Below, piece by piece: positions 32,487-41,611 of a stretch of DNA of 64,000 bases. The notes beneath the pieces were generated by a model. It made no database searches, was not told the DNA's origin, and saw only the letters and a program-made list of their open reading frames with translations. Both the position numbers and the translations under genes were made by a program. The DNA lies in the NCBI RefSeq assembly GCF_026000375.1, contig NZ_AP026708.1, forward strand, positions 560,501 to 624,500. The letters run 5' to 3'. Position 1 is the first letter of the stretch; each line of letters starts with the position of its first letter. The DNA is from Pseudodesulfovibrio portus (GTDB lineage Bacteria > Desulfobacterota > Desulfovibrionia > Desulfovibrionales > Desulfovibrionaceae).

Positions 32487-33254
32487 ATGCGCACCACGAC
32501 AGCCCTGATTTTCACACTGCTCTTCACGTTTCTCGCCACGACAGCCAGCGCGGACAGCTTCACTGCCCTGGCCGCACCCTATCCGCCCTACAGCGTCAGC
32601 AAGGGGCTGACCGTCAAAGGCGTGTCGGTTGCGGCCCTGAACGCCATCATGGAAATGTGCGGCACGCCGCTATCCGATCGCTCATACAAGCTCACCCCGT
32701 GGGCGTATGCATACGAATGCGCGGCGCGCACGCCCAGGCAGATCATCGTCAACGCCAAACGCACGCCCGTGACCGAGCCGCTCTACAAATGGGTCGGGCC
32801 GGTCATGAACTCGAAGATCGTGCTCATCGGGCGCAGGAAAGACAACCTGGTCATTCCGTTCAAATCCGACCTCAAGAAGTACCGCATCGCCGCAGTGCGC
32901 TGGAGCCGCCCGGAAAAGGCCCTGCTCGAGGGCGGATTCGCCAAGACGGAGCTGAAAAGGACACCGACCCACGTCAAGTCCCTGCGAATGCTCGGCAACG
33001 GTGAAGTGGACCTGTTCGCGACCAACGAACGCGGGGCCCCTTCCCTCTTCGAAGGGCTGGGCATGGCCCTCGACGAATTCGTGATCTACCATGTCTATGA
33101 AGAAGAGCCGCTCTATTTCGCCTTCAGCCGGGACACCGACGACAGGCTCATCTCCCGTTTGAACAAAGCCCTTGAAGAATTCAAATCAAAAAACGGCGCC
33201 GGTCAGAGCCGGTTCGGCCTGACGATGTCGGCCAACGCCTTGTCCATGAAATAA
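32487..33254 (+). CDS. periplasmic solute-binding protein, family 3-like
   Basis: Protein of 255 residues from the ATG at 32487 (AGGA 7 bases upstream). A Sec signal peptide (MRTTTALIFTLLFTFLATTA, cleavage near SADS) and the family 3 pattern follow: TALAAPYPPYSVSKGLTVKG, ALNAIMEMCG, and LPWA-like LTPWAYAYECAARTP. The later half has a periplasmic-binding fold (YRIAAVRWSRPEKALLEGG). Such proteins bind amino acids or related small ligands. No permease or ATPase lies nearby, so it may serve a sensor or a distant transporter. The ligand is unknown. Confidence 0.85.
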   Translation: MRTTTALIFTLLFTFLATTASADSFTALAAPYPPYSVSKGLTVKGVSVAALNAIMEMCGTPLSDRSYKLTPWAYAYECAARTPRQIIVNAKRTPVTEPLYKWVGPVMNSKIVLIGRRKDNLVIPFKSDLKKYRIAAVRWSRPEKALLEGGFAKTELKRTPTHVKSLRMLGNGEVDLFATNERGAPSLFEGLGMALDEFVIYHVYEEEPLYFAFSRDTDDRLISRLNKALEEFKSKNGAGQSRFGLTMSANALSMK

Positions 33255-33299
33255 AAAACCGGCCGCACTCAAGTGCGACCGATTCATGCAATCGATCTT

Positions 33300-33325
33300 A
33301 AAAAAAGGGACCTCGCGGTCCCTTT
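33300..33325 (-). terminator. Rho-independent terminator
   Basis: AAAGGGACC-TCGC-GGTCCCTTT, with seven T residues on the minus strand, directly behind the small gene at 33328-33498. Confidence 0.92.
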
Positions 33326-33327
33326 AC

Positions 33328-33498
33328 TTATTCTTTGTCAGGAGACCAGTTGGGATCGCGGTATTTGTCCGGGTTGTACAGACGCCAGTCGGAACCGTCG
33401 TCGTACTTCTCGTCAGCACCCGGGAACGGCGTGAAGGTCTTCTCGTCCTTCTTCTCGTTCTCATGCGAATCAACATTTTCGAAATAGGCTTTTTCCAT
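33328..33498 (-). CDS. small acidic protein, unknown (56 residues)
   Basis: A reading frame of 56 codons from the ATG at 33498 to TAA at 33328, with GAGG 7 bases upstream and a strong terminator right behind, so it is a complete small transcription unit. The product is very acidic and rich in Lys, Asp and Glu (MEKAYFENVDSHENEKKDEK). It has a C-terminal part with aromatic residues (DDGSDWRLYNPDKY, DPNWSPDKE). No signal, membrane helix or Cys. It is probably a soluble, partly disordered protein of unknown role. Confidence 0.78.
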   Translation of the reverse strand: MEKAYFENVDSHENEKKDEKTFTPFPGADEKYDDGSDWRLYNPDKYRDPNWSPDKE

Positions 33499-33591
33499 GA
33501 CAATCCTCTGATATTGCTATCTTTTCCTTCCCCCTGAAGGAAGAAAATTCAGGGGTCGGGCTCCAAAGCGCCCAACCCCTGCTTGTCTCAA

Positions 33592-34143
33592 TTATTCAGC
33601 GGTGTCAAGCTTGGGTTTGACGTACAATTCCCCGCCATGACAGTCATTGATGACCAACAGCGGAAAATCCTTCACTTTCATTGCGCGGATTGCCTCCGGC
33701 CCCAACTCCTCGAAGGCGATGACCGTGGATTCCACTATGGAATTGGACAGGAGCGCGCCGGCGCCGCCGGTGGCGCCGAAGTACACGCCCTTGTGTTCCT
33801 TCATGGCCGCCTTGACCTCGTCGTTGCGCTTGCCCTTGCCGATGGACGCCTTCATGCCGAGCGCGTGCAGGCGGGGGGCATACGTGTCCATGCGGTAGCT
33901 GGTGGTGGGACCGGCCGACCCGATGGGACGGCCCGGAGGGGCCGGGGAGGGACCCACGTAATAGATGGCGGAACCCTCGAGCTCGAACGGCAATTCCTTG
34001 CCCGCGTCCAGCAGTTCAAACAGCTTTTTGTGGGCCGCGTCGCGCGCGGAGTGAATGGTGCCGGTCAAAAAGACCACGTCACCGGCCTTGAGCTGCTCGA
34101 TGTCCGCATCCGTCAGGGGGGTGTTCAGCTTGTATTCGGCCAT
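33592..34143 (-). CDS. fumarate hydratase class I, beta subunit (C-terminal type)
   Basis: Protein of 183 residues from the ATG at 34143, which overlaps the stop of the alpha subunit by one base (TAATG), a tight translational coupling. It is the Fe-S hydrolyase C-terminal module: LKAGDVVFLTGTIHSARDAAH near the start (cut here at LTGTIHSARDAAH), IYYVGPSPAPPGRPIGSAGP, and FGATGGAGALL. Together with the alpha subunit it hydrates fumarate to malate. The L(+)-tartrate dehydratase beta subunit is the main alternative; the nearby fumarate reductase favours fumarase. Confidence 0.93.
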   Translation of the reverse strand: MAEYKLNTPLTDADIEQLKAGDVVFLTGTIHSARDAAHKKLFELLDAGKELPFELEGSAIYYVGPSPAPPGRPIGSAGPTTSYRMDTYAPRLHALGMKASIGKGKRNDEVKAAMKEHKGVYFGATGGAGALLSNSIVESTVIAFEELGPEAIRAMKVKDFPLLVINDCHGGELYVKPKLDTAE

Positions 34144-34982
34144 TAGAGTTCGACCTCCTCGTGACGCTGGGAGTGGCACTGGACGTTGACGGCCAGCGGC
34201 AGGGACGCCAGGTGGCACGGTTCCATGGTTATCTTGACGCCGAGCACGGTGGTCTTGCCGCCGAGCCCCATGGGGCCGATGCCCAGCGCGTTGATGGCCT
34301 CTTCGAGTTCCTTTTCCTTGGCCGCGATTTCCGGATCGGGATGGGTATCGTCAAGGGTGCGCAAAAGTCCCCGCTTGGCGATCTTGGCGGCGTGCTCGAA
34401 GGTGCCGCCGATGCCCACGCCGATGACGGTGGGCGGGCACGGGTTGGGCCCGGCCTCGGCCACGCGGTTGACCACGAACTTCTTGATGCCCTCCCAGCCC
34501 TGGGCCGGTGCCAGCATGGTCACGCGGGACATGTTCTCGGCCCCGCCGCCCTTGGCCATGTAGGCGATCTTGAGCTTGTCGCCGGGAACCATGTCGAAAT
34601 GCACGATGGCCGGGGTGCCGTCGCCCGTGTTGGCGCGGGTCAGCGGATCACACGCGGACTTGCGCAGGTAGCCGTCGGCGTATCCCTTGCGCGTCCCCTC
34701 GTCGATGGCCTCGCGCAAGTTGCCGCCCACCACCCTGCAGTCGTCGCCCACTTCCACGAAGTAGACGGCCAGGCCGCAGTCCTGACACAGGGGCAGCTTG
34801 GTCTCCAGGGACAGGTCGGCGTTCTCCAACAACTGGCGCAGGACTTCCTTGGCCGACGGAGACGTCTCCTCGGCCATGGCCTGCTCGAACTTGTTGCGGA
34901 CATCTGCGGGAAGCTCGGTGTTCGCCTTGATGCACATGGCGGCGACGGCTTCCACGACGTCCGAATATTGAATGTCTCTCAT
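34143..34982 (-). CDS. fumarate hydratase class I, alpha subunit (Fe-S)
   Basis: Protein of 279 residues, the N-terminal module of class I fumarases. The Cys residues expected to hold the [4Fe-4S] cluster are visible in LCQDCGLAVYF, NPCPPTVIGVGIGG and MEPCHLASLP. RANTGDGTPA and KGGGAENMS are further family motifs. It is two-subunit, as in many anaerobes, unlike the fused enteric FumA/B. It lies downstream of frdB with a 114-base gap holding a terminator, so it may have partly separate expression. Confidence 0.94.
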   Translation of the reverse strand: MRDIQYSDVVEAVAAMCIKANTELPADVRNKFEQAMAEETSPSAKEVLRQLLENADLSLETKLPLCQDCGLAVYFVEVGDDCRVVGGNLREAIDEGTRKGYADGYLRKSACDPLTRANTGDGTPAIVHFDMVPGDKLKIAYMAKGGGAENMSRVTMLAPAQGWEGIKKFVVNRVAEAGPNPCPPTVIGVGIGGTFEHAAKIAKRGLLRTLDDTHPDPEIAAKEKELEEAINALGIGPMGLGGKTTVLGVKITMEPCHLASLPLAVNVQCHSQRHEEVEL

Positions 34983-35054
34983 GACAACTCCTCACACCCG
35001 GGTTTACCGGGCAGGGGGTGCGGCATCAGCACCCTTCTCATATAAGTTGGTATG

Positions 35055-35088
35055 AAAAAACCGGGAAGGGCACACGCCCTCCCCGGTT
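35055..35088 (-). terminator. terminator between frdB and the fumarase genes
   Basis: Stem AACCGGG...CCCGGTT with inner AGGGC/GCCCT and an ACAC loop, followed on the minus strand by TTTTTT. It ends the frdCAB transcript or reduces read-through into the fumarase genes. Confidence 0.85.
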
Positions 35089-35096
35089 CGTCAAAG

Positions 35097-35834
35097 CTAT
35101 TTCTTGAATATCCGCTTCAGGGACGTGATGCCCATCTTCCTTCTCAGGAAGCCGAGCTGGTTCTGCAACGGCAGGTGTTTCGGGCAGACGTCTTCGCAGG
35201 CCAGCAACCCCATGCAGCCGAAGATGCCCATGTCGTTGCCGATGATCTCGTAGTAGTCGTTTTCAGAACGCTGGTCGCGCGGGTCGATGAGGAACCGGGC
35301 AACGCGGTTGAGGGCGGCAGCGCCGATGAAGTCGTCGCGCAGCCGGGCCGTGCCGCAGGCGGAGATGCAGCAACCGCACTCCACGCACCGCTCCAGCTCG
35401 TAGATGGCCACGGCGTCCTTGTTGTCCATGCGCTCCTCAAGGGCTGTCGGATCGAACTCCTTGTCGGTGTGGATCCAGGACTCGGTGGCGGTGTACATCT
35501 CGCGGAACCAGGAACCGGTGTCCACGGACAGGTCGCCCACCAGCTTGAAGACAGGCAGGGGCAGCAGCGTGATCTCGCCGGGCAGGTCCCTGGTCTTGGT
35601 GTGGCAGGCCAGGCCGGGTCGGCCGTTGATGACCATGCCGCAGGAGCCGCAGATGCCCGCGCGGCAGCAGAAATCGAACTGCAGGGACGGGTCCTGCTCT
35701 TCCCTGATGCGGTTCAGGGCGATGAACAGGGTCATGGAGTCGGTCTCTTCCAGCACGAACTCCTGCATGTGCGGTTCGGACTGGGTGTCCTCGGGATTAT
35801 ACCGGAATATATTGAATTTCAGTAATCTGGACAT
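35097..35834 (-). CDS. frdB: fumarate reductase iron-sulfur subunit
   Basis: Protein of 245 residues. The [2Fe-2S] ligands are C57, C62, C65 and C77 (CCRAGICGSCG, then ACHTK). The [4Fe-4S] and [3Fe-4S] clusters are held by CVECGCCISACG and CMGLLACEDVCPKHL. It passes electrons between the FAD subunit and the cytochrome b subunit on the cytoplasmic face of the membrane. The stop codon is adjacent to the frdA gene order frdC-frdA-frdB, which is the epsilonproteobacterial (Wolinella) arrangement and not the enteric one. Confidence 0.95.
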   Translation of the reverse strand: MSRLLKFNIFRYNPEDTQSEPHMQEFVLEETDSMTLFIALNRIREEQDPSLQFDFCCRAGICGSCGMVINGRPGLACHTKTRDLPGEITLLPLPVFKLVGDLSVDTGSWFREMYTATESWIHTDKEFDPTALEERMDNKDAVAIYELERCVECGCCISACGTARLRDDFIGAAALNRVARFLIDPRDQRSENDYYEIIGNDMGIFGCMGLLACEDVCPKHLPLQNQLGFLRRKMGITSLKRIFKK

Positions 35835-37688
35835 TTATTTACCCTTCTTTCCCTTGCCCTTCGGGGTGTCGGCGCTGATGATTTCGGACTTGCCGTATCC
35901 ACGGTCTCCCGGAGGAATCTCCACGACCTCGGTGGCCGGTTCGTATTCGAGCGTCGGCAACGTGTCATCCGTGTTCTTCCAGTAGGCCAGTGTGCGGTTG
36001 AGCCAGTCGCGGTCGTTCCGCGCGGTGAAGTCCTCGCGGTTGTGGGAGCCGCGCGACTCGGTGCGCTGCAACGCGCCGTAGGCGACCATGAGCGCCATCT
36101 TGACCTGGCCTTCGAGCTTCAGGGCGGACGCCAGTTCCGGGTTCACGCCCTTGCCGTCGGAGCGCAGGCCCACGTTCTTGGAACGGATGAGCGCCTCCTG
36201 CAACTCGGCGACGCAGGCTTCAAGACCCTGCTGGTTGCGGAAGATGTTTGCGCCTTTATGCAGAGCGTCCTGCATGGCCTTGCGGACCTTGTAGACGTTC
36301 TCGGAACCGTTGGTGCAATTGACCAGGGCATCGATGCGGGACTGCTGCTTCCTGACCTCGTCGTTGATCAGCGAAGTCTTGAACTCGGTCTCGCTGCCTT
36401 CGAGGTATTCCGCGATCTTGCGACCGATGATGCCGCCCGCGACCACGGTCTCGGCCAGGGAGTTGCCGCCCAGCCGGTTGAAGCCGTGCATATCCCAGCA
36501 GGCGGCCTCGCCCGCTGCGAACAGCCCCTTGAGGCCGTATGCAGCACCGTCCTTGTTGGTGCGCACGCCGCCCATGGAATAGTGCTGGGTCGGACGCACC
36601 GGGATGAGCTGGTGAATGGGATCGACGCCCAGGAAGGACGTACAGATCTCGTACACTTCCCTGAGCTTGCCGGTGATGTGCTCCTCGCCCAGATGGCGGA
36701 TGTCGAGCCACAGGTGCTCGCCGTAGGGCGACTTGACGCCGTGGCCTTCGCGCATGTGATGGGTCATCCAGCGTGAAACCACGTCGCGGGAGGCCAGCTC
36801 GGCCTTGTCCGGCTCGTATTCGTGCATGAACCGCTTCTCGTTGACATCCAGGAGGGTCCCGCCGTCGCCGCGGCAGCCCTCGGTGACGAGGATGTCCGTG
36901 GGCACGATGCCGGTGGGATGAAACTGGACCGCCTCCATGTTGCCCATGGGGACCACGCCGGTATTGAGGCACATGGTGTGCGCGCCGCCGTCGCAGATGA
37001 CGGCGTTGGTGGTGTTGGGGTAGATGCGCCCGAAGCCGCCCGCAGCGATCATGGTCGCCTTGGACAGGTAGACGCGCAGCTCGCCGGTGCGCAGGCAACG
37101 GGCGACCACGCCGAAGCAGGTCTCGCCGTCCTGGATCAGGGCGATGGCCTCGGTCTTGTCATGGACCTCGACGCCCTTCTCGGCGCACCGGTTGTCCATG
37201 GTGCACATGACCGCGTGGCCGGTGCCGTCCGAGGTGTAGCAGGTGCGCCACTTGGCCGTGCCGCCGAAGGAGCGGGCCATGATAAGCCCTTCCTTGTCCT
37301 CGGCCTCGACCTTCTCGAACTGCTTGCCGCCCTTGTAGTAGATGGACTTGCCCGGAACCACGCGGTTCCACGGCACGCCCCAGTGGGCCAGGCGGCGCAT
37401 CTCGATGGGGGCCGTGTCGGCGAACAGCCGGGCGACCTCCTGGTCGCAGCCCCAGTCGGAGCCCTTGACCGTATCCGCGAAATGGACGTCGGGACAGTCG
37501 CCCTCGCCCATGACCGAGTTGCCCAGGGAAGCCTGCATGCCGCCCTGTGCTGCGGAGGAATGGGACCGGCGAGCCGGGACCAGGCTCAGGCAAATGGCGG
37601 AGAAACCGGCGTCGGCCGCCTGAACGGCAGCGCGCTCGCCCGCCAGACCCGCGCCGACAACAAGAAAATCGGTGTAGATAGTCTGCAT
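35835..37688 (-). CDS. frdA: fumarate reductase flavoprotein subunit
   Basis: Protein of 617 residues. FAD-binding start FLVVGAGLAGERAAVQAA; covalent FAD His is H43 in RRSHSSAAQGG. Active-site motifs include AVQFHPTGIVPTD, RPTQHYSMGGVRTN and GFNRLGGNSLAE. The C-terminal basic tail (PKGKGKKGK) is unusual but harmless. It reduces fumarate to succinate with electrons from menaquinol, or the reverse. In sulfate reducers it allows fumarate respiration or disproportionation. It is followed directly by frdB. Confidence 0.96.
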   Translation of the reverse strand: MQTIYTDFLVVGAGLAGERAAVQAADAGFSAICLSLVPARRSHSSAAQGGMQASLGNSVMGEGDCPDVHFADTVKGSDWGCDQEVARLFADTAPIEMRRLAHWGVPWNRVVPGKSIYYKGGKQFEKVEAEDKEGLIMARSFGGTAKWRTCYTSDGTGHAVMCTMDNRCAEKGVEVHDKTEAIALIQDGETCFGVVARCLRTGELRVYLSKATMIAAGGFGRIYPNTTNAVICDGGAHTMCLNTGVVPMGNMEAVQFHPTGIVPTDILVTEGCRGDGGTLLDVNEKRFMHEYEPDKAELASRDVVSRWMTHHMREGHGVKSPYGEHLWLDIRHLGEEHITGKLREVYEICTSFLGVDPIHQLIPVRPTQHYSMGGVRTNKDGAAYGLKGLFAAGEAACWDMHGFNRLGGNSLAETVVAGGIIGRKIAEYLEGSETEFKTSLINDEVRKQQSRIDALVNCTNGSENVYKVRKAMQDALHKGANIFRNQQGLEACVAELQEALIRSKNVGLRSDGKGVNPELASALKLEGQVKMALMVAYGALQRTESRGSHNREDFTARNDRDWLNRTLAYWKNTDDTLPTLEYEPATEVVEIPPGDRGYGKSEIISADTPKGKGKKGK

Positions 37689-37701
37689 GGCAATTTCTCC
37701 G

Positions 37702-38352
37702 TTAGTTGACGGCCAGGAAAAGGAACCGGACCAGTGTGATCAGGCCGATGCCGATGAATATCAAGGTGAGGATATTCTCACCCCGCTTGAACCGGGAGCG
37801 ATCCTTGTCCTTGACGAACCCCCACTTGACCCCGATGCGGTAGAAACCGATGCCCACGTGCAACTCGGCCAGGGGCAGGAGGAAAAGGTAGAACACGGCC
37901 CAGAACCCGCCCTGGATGCGGGCGGCGGACTTGGCGGCGGTGATGGGCAGGTCGGTCAGGACCACCCACATGTGGATGGAACCCATGACCAGAATGAGCA
38001 TGGCGGAGACGGCCTGGACAACCCACAGCCAGGTGTCGCCGTGACGCATCATCCTGGCGTGCTGCCAGATGGTCTTCTGGCCGTCCATGCGGAAGGGTAT
38101 CTTCCGGGCAGCCAGCACGAAGTGCATCAGGAATACGAGAAAAATAAGCGGGCCGCCGACCTGAGCCATGCCGGTCGCCTCGAAAAACCAGGCGATGGCG
38201 TTCATGACATCAGGGCTGATGACGACACTGGAAACCAGTAGCATGTGGCACCACATGAACAAAATCAGGCTGACGCCGGACAGCATTTGAAGCCAGTCCA
38301 GAGCGCCATCCCACTTGCCGGATTTGCCCGCCGGTGCGTACGAGATGGACAT
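37702..38352 (-). CDS. frdC: fumarate reductase diheme cytochrome b subunit
   Basis: Protein of 216 residues with five membrane helices. The histidines H36 (MWCHMLL), H77 (LMHFVL), H98, H127 (SIHMWV) and H165 (AELHVGIG) supply the ligands for two b hemes, as in the Wolinella enzyme. Glu163, two residues before H165, matches the spacing of the proton-carrying Glu180 next to heme ligand His182 in Wolinella, so the same compensating proton route (E-pathway) is likely. It anchors FrdAB and reacts with menaquinone. GGAGG precedes the ATG. First gene of the operon. Confidence 0.93.
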   Translation of the reverse strand: MSISYAPAGKSGKWDGALDWLQMLSGVSLILFMWCHMLLVSSVVISPDVMNAIAWFFEATGMAQVGGPLIFLVFLMHFVLAARKIPFRMDGQKTIWQHARMMRHGDTWLWVVQAVSAMLILVMGSIHMWVVLTDLPITAAKSAARIQGGFWAVFYLFLLPLAELHVGIGFYRIGVKWGFVKDKDRSRFKRGENILTLIFIGIGLITLVRFLFLAVN

Positions 38353-38385
38353 TCATTCCCTCCATTTGGTTGAACACGGAAGCTC

Positions 38386-38434
38386 CCTTGACAATCAAGG
38401 TATAAACCTATGCAAGCCAAGAGAAATTTGTCAA
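38386..38434 (-). promoter_or_regulatory. frd promoter with downstream inverted repeat
   Basis: On the minus strand TTGACA (38434-38429) is followed after 17-18 bases by ATAGGT/TAGGTT. Just downstream lies CCTTGA-CAA-TCAAGG (38386-38400), a perfect 6-3-6 palindrome between promoter and frdC, placed to act as an operator. Confidence 0.5.
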
Positions 38435-38805
38435 TATCTCCAAGTCTCTCCCAACCGTTGAAACCGTTGTCCCGCGCGGGTTGAAAAGGACGTAAAACCC
38501 ATTGATTGCTTGGTCAAACAACACCTCGGCAAGGGGAGAAACTTTTTTTCGAAAAAAACCGATTTTCCCCCGGACTCCGCCGGAAAATGCTCAAATCGAC
38601 GTTTTGATCCGCCAATTCACGTCTTTTCAGTCCCGGGGGTTTTCATTTGTCCGGGCCTCGGGTAGGGTTTCGCCCTGCCCTGACTGCAACCGTCGGCTGC
38701 ACCTTGCCAGCCGGTTTTTCATCCTTATCTTCAATCCGACAGGCTCACTGTCCTAACTATAGAGTAATATCTGCCGAACATGACCGACACATACGGAGAT
38801 TTCCC
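38435..38805. other. intergenic region before the M16 peptidase
   Basis: No gene seen. A 16-base palindrome TTTTTTTCGAAAAAAA lies near 38544-38559. GACAG-GCTCA-CTGTC lies near 38740, and AACTATAGAGTAATAT (about 38755-38770) gives -10-like sequence for the peptidase gene. The actual promoter could not be fixed. Confidence 0.3.
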
Positions 38806-41496
38806 ATGTTCCGAACATTATTATTGCTGGTCGGCGCCCTTGTGCTCGCAACCGGCTGCCAGGCCACGCATATGAAACAAACCGATACGGCAAAAAAGCA
38901 ACCGGACGCAGTCCTCCCATCCCTGGCCGGAGCCGCGGGCGGTGAAACGCACGTGATCACGCTCAAAAACGGCCTTCGCATACTGATCAAGGAAGACGAC
39001 CGGTTCCCGCTTGCCAGCGTCAAGCTCTGGGTCCATGCCGGTTCCGGCTACGAGACCCCGGACATCGCGGGCATAAGCCACCTCCTGGAGCACATGGTCT
39101 TCAAGGGCACGGAGAAACGCGCCATGGGCAAAGTGGCCATGGACATCGAATCCGTGGGCGGCAACCTCAACGCAGGCACCAGCTTCGACTACACCGTCTA
39201 TTACGTGGACGTGCCCGCCGACCAGTGGCGGCTCGGGCTCGACACCATTACGGACATGGCCTTCCACTCCCTCATCGATCCCAATGAGCTGGAGAGTGAA
39301 AAGAAGGTGGTCATCGAAGAGCTGGAACGCGGCGAGGACAGCCCGAACCGCAGGCTGTTCAAGACCCTGCAATCCATGATCTGGAAGGGCACCAGCTACG
39401 AATGGCCGGTCATCGGCTACCATGAAACCGTCCTGGGGATCACCCGGGCGACCATAAAGCAGTATATCGCCGAAAACTACCAGCCCCAGTCCATGCTTCT
39501 GACCGTGGTCGGCAAGATCGACCCGGACGAAGTGCTGGCCGAGGCCGAACGCCTTTTCGGTCACCTCCGGAACACCCAGCCCCTGACCCCGCCTGAAATC
39601 ATCGAGGTCCCGCAGATCGGCCAGGGCCCGCGCGTGGTCAAGATGGAAGGCAAGTGGAACAAGGTCTACCTGGCCGCCGCCTTCCCCATCCCGCACAGCG
39701 GCTCGGTGGAAAACACCGGCCTGGAGGTCCTGTCCCACATCATGGGCGGCGACGACACCTCCCGGCTCTACCGGACCTTCAAGTACGACAGGCAGCTGGT
39801 GGACGACATCTCGGCCACCACCATTCCCCTGGAGCGGGGCGGCATCTTCTATATCTCCGCCACCCTGGACGCGGACAAGGTGGATGAATTCTGGACCGGA
39901 CTGAACACCGAACTGTCCGCATTCACCCCCCTTGACTTCACGGATCAGGAGCTGGACCGCGCCAAGCTGAACCTGGAAAGTTCGCTCTTCCTGTCCAAGG
40001 AGACCCTGTCCGGCCTGGCCAGCAAGCTCGGCTACATGGAATTCTTCGAGGACGGCGAGCAGGCCGAAAAGAACTACCTCCACGACCTGCGACAGGTCAC
40101 CCGTAAGGAAATGGACGAGCTGTATCATAAATACGTCCGGCCCGACCAACTGGCCGTGGCCGTACTCGTTCCCGAGGGCAACGGCGTGCATGAGGACAAG
40201 CTCACGGCCATCACCAACGAGGTGTGGCCGGTCAAGGACGCCGCCCAGGCCGAAGCCGTGGTCACGCAGGACGCCGCGCCGGAGGAGATGGCGCTGCCCG
40301 GCGGCAGCAAGCTCGTGCTCCTGCCCGACAGCACCCTGCCCTACACGGCCATGAGCCTGTATTGGGTAGGCGGCGACGGGGAACTGACCCCGGATCAGCA
40401 GGGATTGGCCGCGCTGACGGCCACCGCGCTGACGCGCGGCACCATGCGCATGTCCGCCACCGAGGTGCAGGACTTTCTGTCCGACCATGCGGCCGCCCTG
40501 AGTTCCACCTCCGGCCGCAACGTCTTTGCCCTGGAAACGAAATTCCCCACCCGGTTCACCGACGACCTCCTGCCGCTGATCACCGAGACCCTGACCTCGC
40601 CCGCCTTTGACAAGACCGAGGTGGCCCGCGCCAAGCAGGACCAGATCGCGTCCATCAAACGAAGCGAGGACCAGCCCCTGGGACTGGCCTTCCGCCACCT
40701 GTTCCCCTTCCTGTACAAGACCGGGCCGTACGCCCTCCTGCGCCAGGGAACCCCTGAGGGAGTGGAAGGATTCACCAACGCGGACATCATCCGCTTCTGG
40801 AATCGGCAATCCATGCAGCCCTTCACCCTGGCCGTATGCGGCCAGTTCGACAGGGCCGCCATCACCAAGTTCGCCAAGGACATCGCCCGAACCCTGACCG
40901 CGCCGGTGAGCGAATACGAGTTCACCACGCCCGAGTGGGGCCAGGAACGGGAGATGAACCTCAAGCTGGCCGACAGAAAGCAATCGCACATCCTGATGAC
41001 CTTCCCGGTTACGGGCAAGACCGACCTGGACGCTTCGGCCGAACTGTCCATGCTCAACGCCATCCTGTCCGGCCAGTCCGGTCTGCTCTTCCGCGACCTG
41101 CGGGACAAGCAGGGGCTGGCCTACACGGTCACGTCCATGCTCTGGCAGAGCACCAACACCGGTTTCATCACCCTGTATATCGGCACCAGCCCGGACACCG
41201 TGGACAAATCCCTGGACGGCTTCAGGAAGGTGCTGGGCGAACTGGCCGCCACCCCGCTTCCCGATGAGGAGCTGGCCCGCGCCCGCAACATCCTGTCCGG
41301 CGAATACTACCAGAACCACCAGTCCCTCATCTCCCGGTCCCGTCAGGCCGCGTCCCTGGTCACGCGAGGCTTTGACCGCGACTACGACGACAAGCTCATC
41401 GAACGGGCCAAGTCCGTCACCCCGGAGGAATTGCAAAACCTGGTCAGGCAATTCATGACGCCGGACAAGGCGTACATCATGACCGTCACACCGTAG
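38806..41496 (+). CDS. M16 family metallopeptidase lipoprotein (double domain)
   Basis: Protein of 896 residues from the ATG at 38806 (GGAG 7 bases upstream). The signal peptide ends in LATGC with Cys18 as lipid anchor. The first M16 domain carries the inverted zinc motif HLLEH (H92, E95, H96), with the third ligand in VVIEELERGED about 75 residues later. The second half (from about 470) is an inactive M16 copy, with FRDLRDKQGLAYTV as the typical substrate-binding Arg/Tyr region. Such PqqL/pitrilysin-like enzymes degrade peptides in the periplasm. It is monocistronic, with a terminator behind. Confidence 0.93.
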   Translation: MFRTLLLLVGALVLATGCQATHMKQTDTAKKQPDAVLPSLAGAAGGETHVITLKNGLRILIKEDDRFPLASVKLWVHAGSGYETPDIAGISHLLEHMVFKGTEKRAMGKVAMDIESVGGNLNAGTSFDYTVYYVDVPADQWRLGLDTITDMAFHSLIDPNELESEKKVVIEELERGEDSPNRRLFKTLQSMIWKGTSYEWPVIGYHETVLGITRATIKQYIAENYQPQSMLLTVVGKIDPDEVLAEAERLFGHLRNTQPLTPPEIIEVPQIGQGPRVVKMEGKWNKVYLAAAFPIPHSGSVENTGLEVLSHIMGGDDTSRLYRTFKYDRQLVDDISATTIPLERGGIFYISATLDADKVDEFWTGLNTELSAFTPLDFTDQELDRAKLNLESSLFLSKETLSGLASKLGYMEFFEDGEQAEKNYLHDLRQVTRKEMDELYHKYVRPDQLAVAVLVPEGNGVHEDKLTAITNEVWPVKDAAQAEAVVTQDAAPEEMALPGGSKLVLLPDSTLPYTAMSLYWVGGDGELTPDQQGLAALTATALTRGTMRMSATEVQDFLSDHAAALSSTSGRNVFALETKFPTRFTDDLLPLITETLTSPAFDKTEVARAKQDQIASIKRSEDQPLGLAFRHLFPFLYKTGPYALLRQGTPEGVEGFTNADIIRFWNRQSMQPFTLAVCGQFDRAAITKFAKDIARTLTAPVSEYEFTTPEWGQEREMNLKLADRKQSHILMTFPVTGKTDLDASAELSMLNAILSGQSGLLFRDLRDKQGLAYTVTSMLWQSTNTGFITLYIGTSPDTVDKSLDGFRKVLGELAATPLPDEELARARNILSGEYYQNHQSLISRSRQAASLVTRGFDRDYDDKLIERAKSVTPEELQNLVRQFMTPDKAYIMTVTP

Positions 41497-41506
41497 GCTG
41501 AGAAAT

Positions 41507-41534
41507 AGGCCGGACCGCAATGTCCGGCCTTTTT
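41507..41534 (+). terminator. Rho-independent terminator
   Basis: AGGCCGGAC-CGCAAT-GTCCGGCCT followed by T residues, 11 bases after the peptidase gene. Confidence 0.92.
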
Positions 41535-41611
41535 CTTTGCCACTTGCCCATGTCCGCACGGTGCGCTATATAGCTTCAACAAGGTCTAGAAAAACTATAG
41601 AGAGGACGGAC

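Noticed and set aside
38544..38559. TTTTTTTCGAAAAAAA as a terminator
   Set aside because: It is a short A/T palindrome with a CG centre, with no gene ending near it on either strand.
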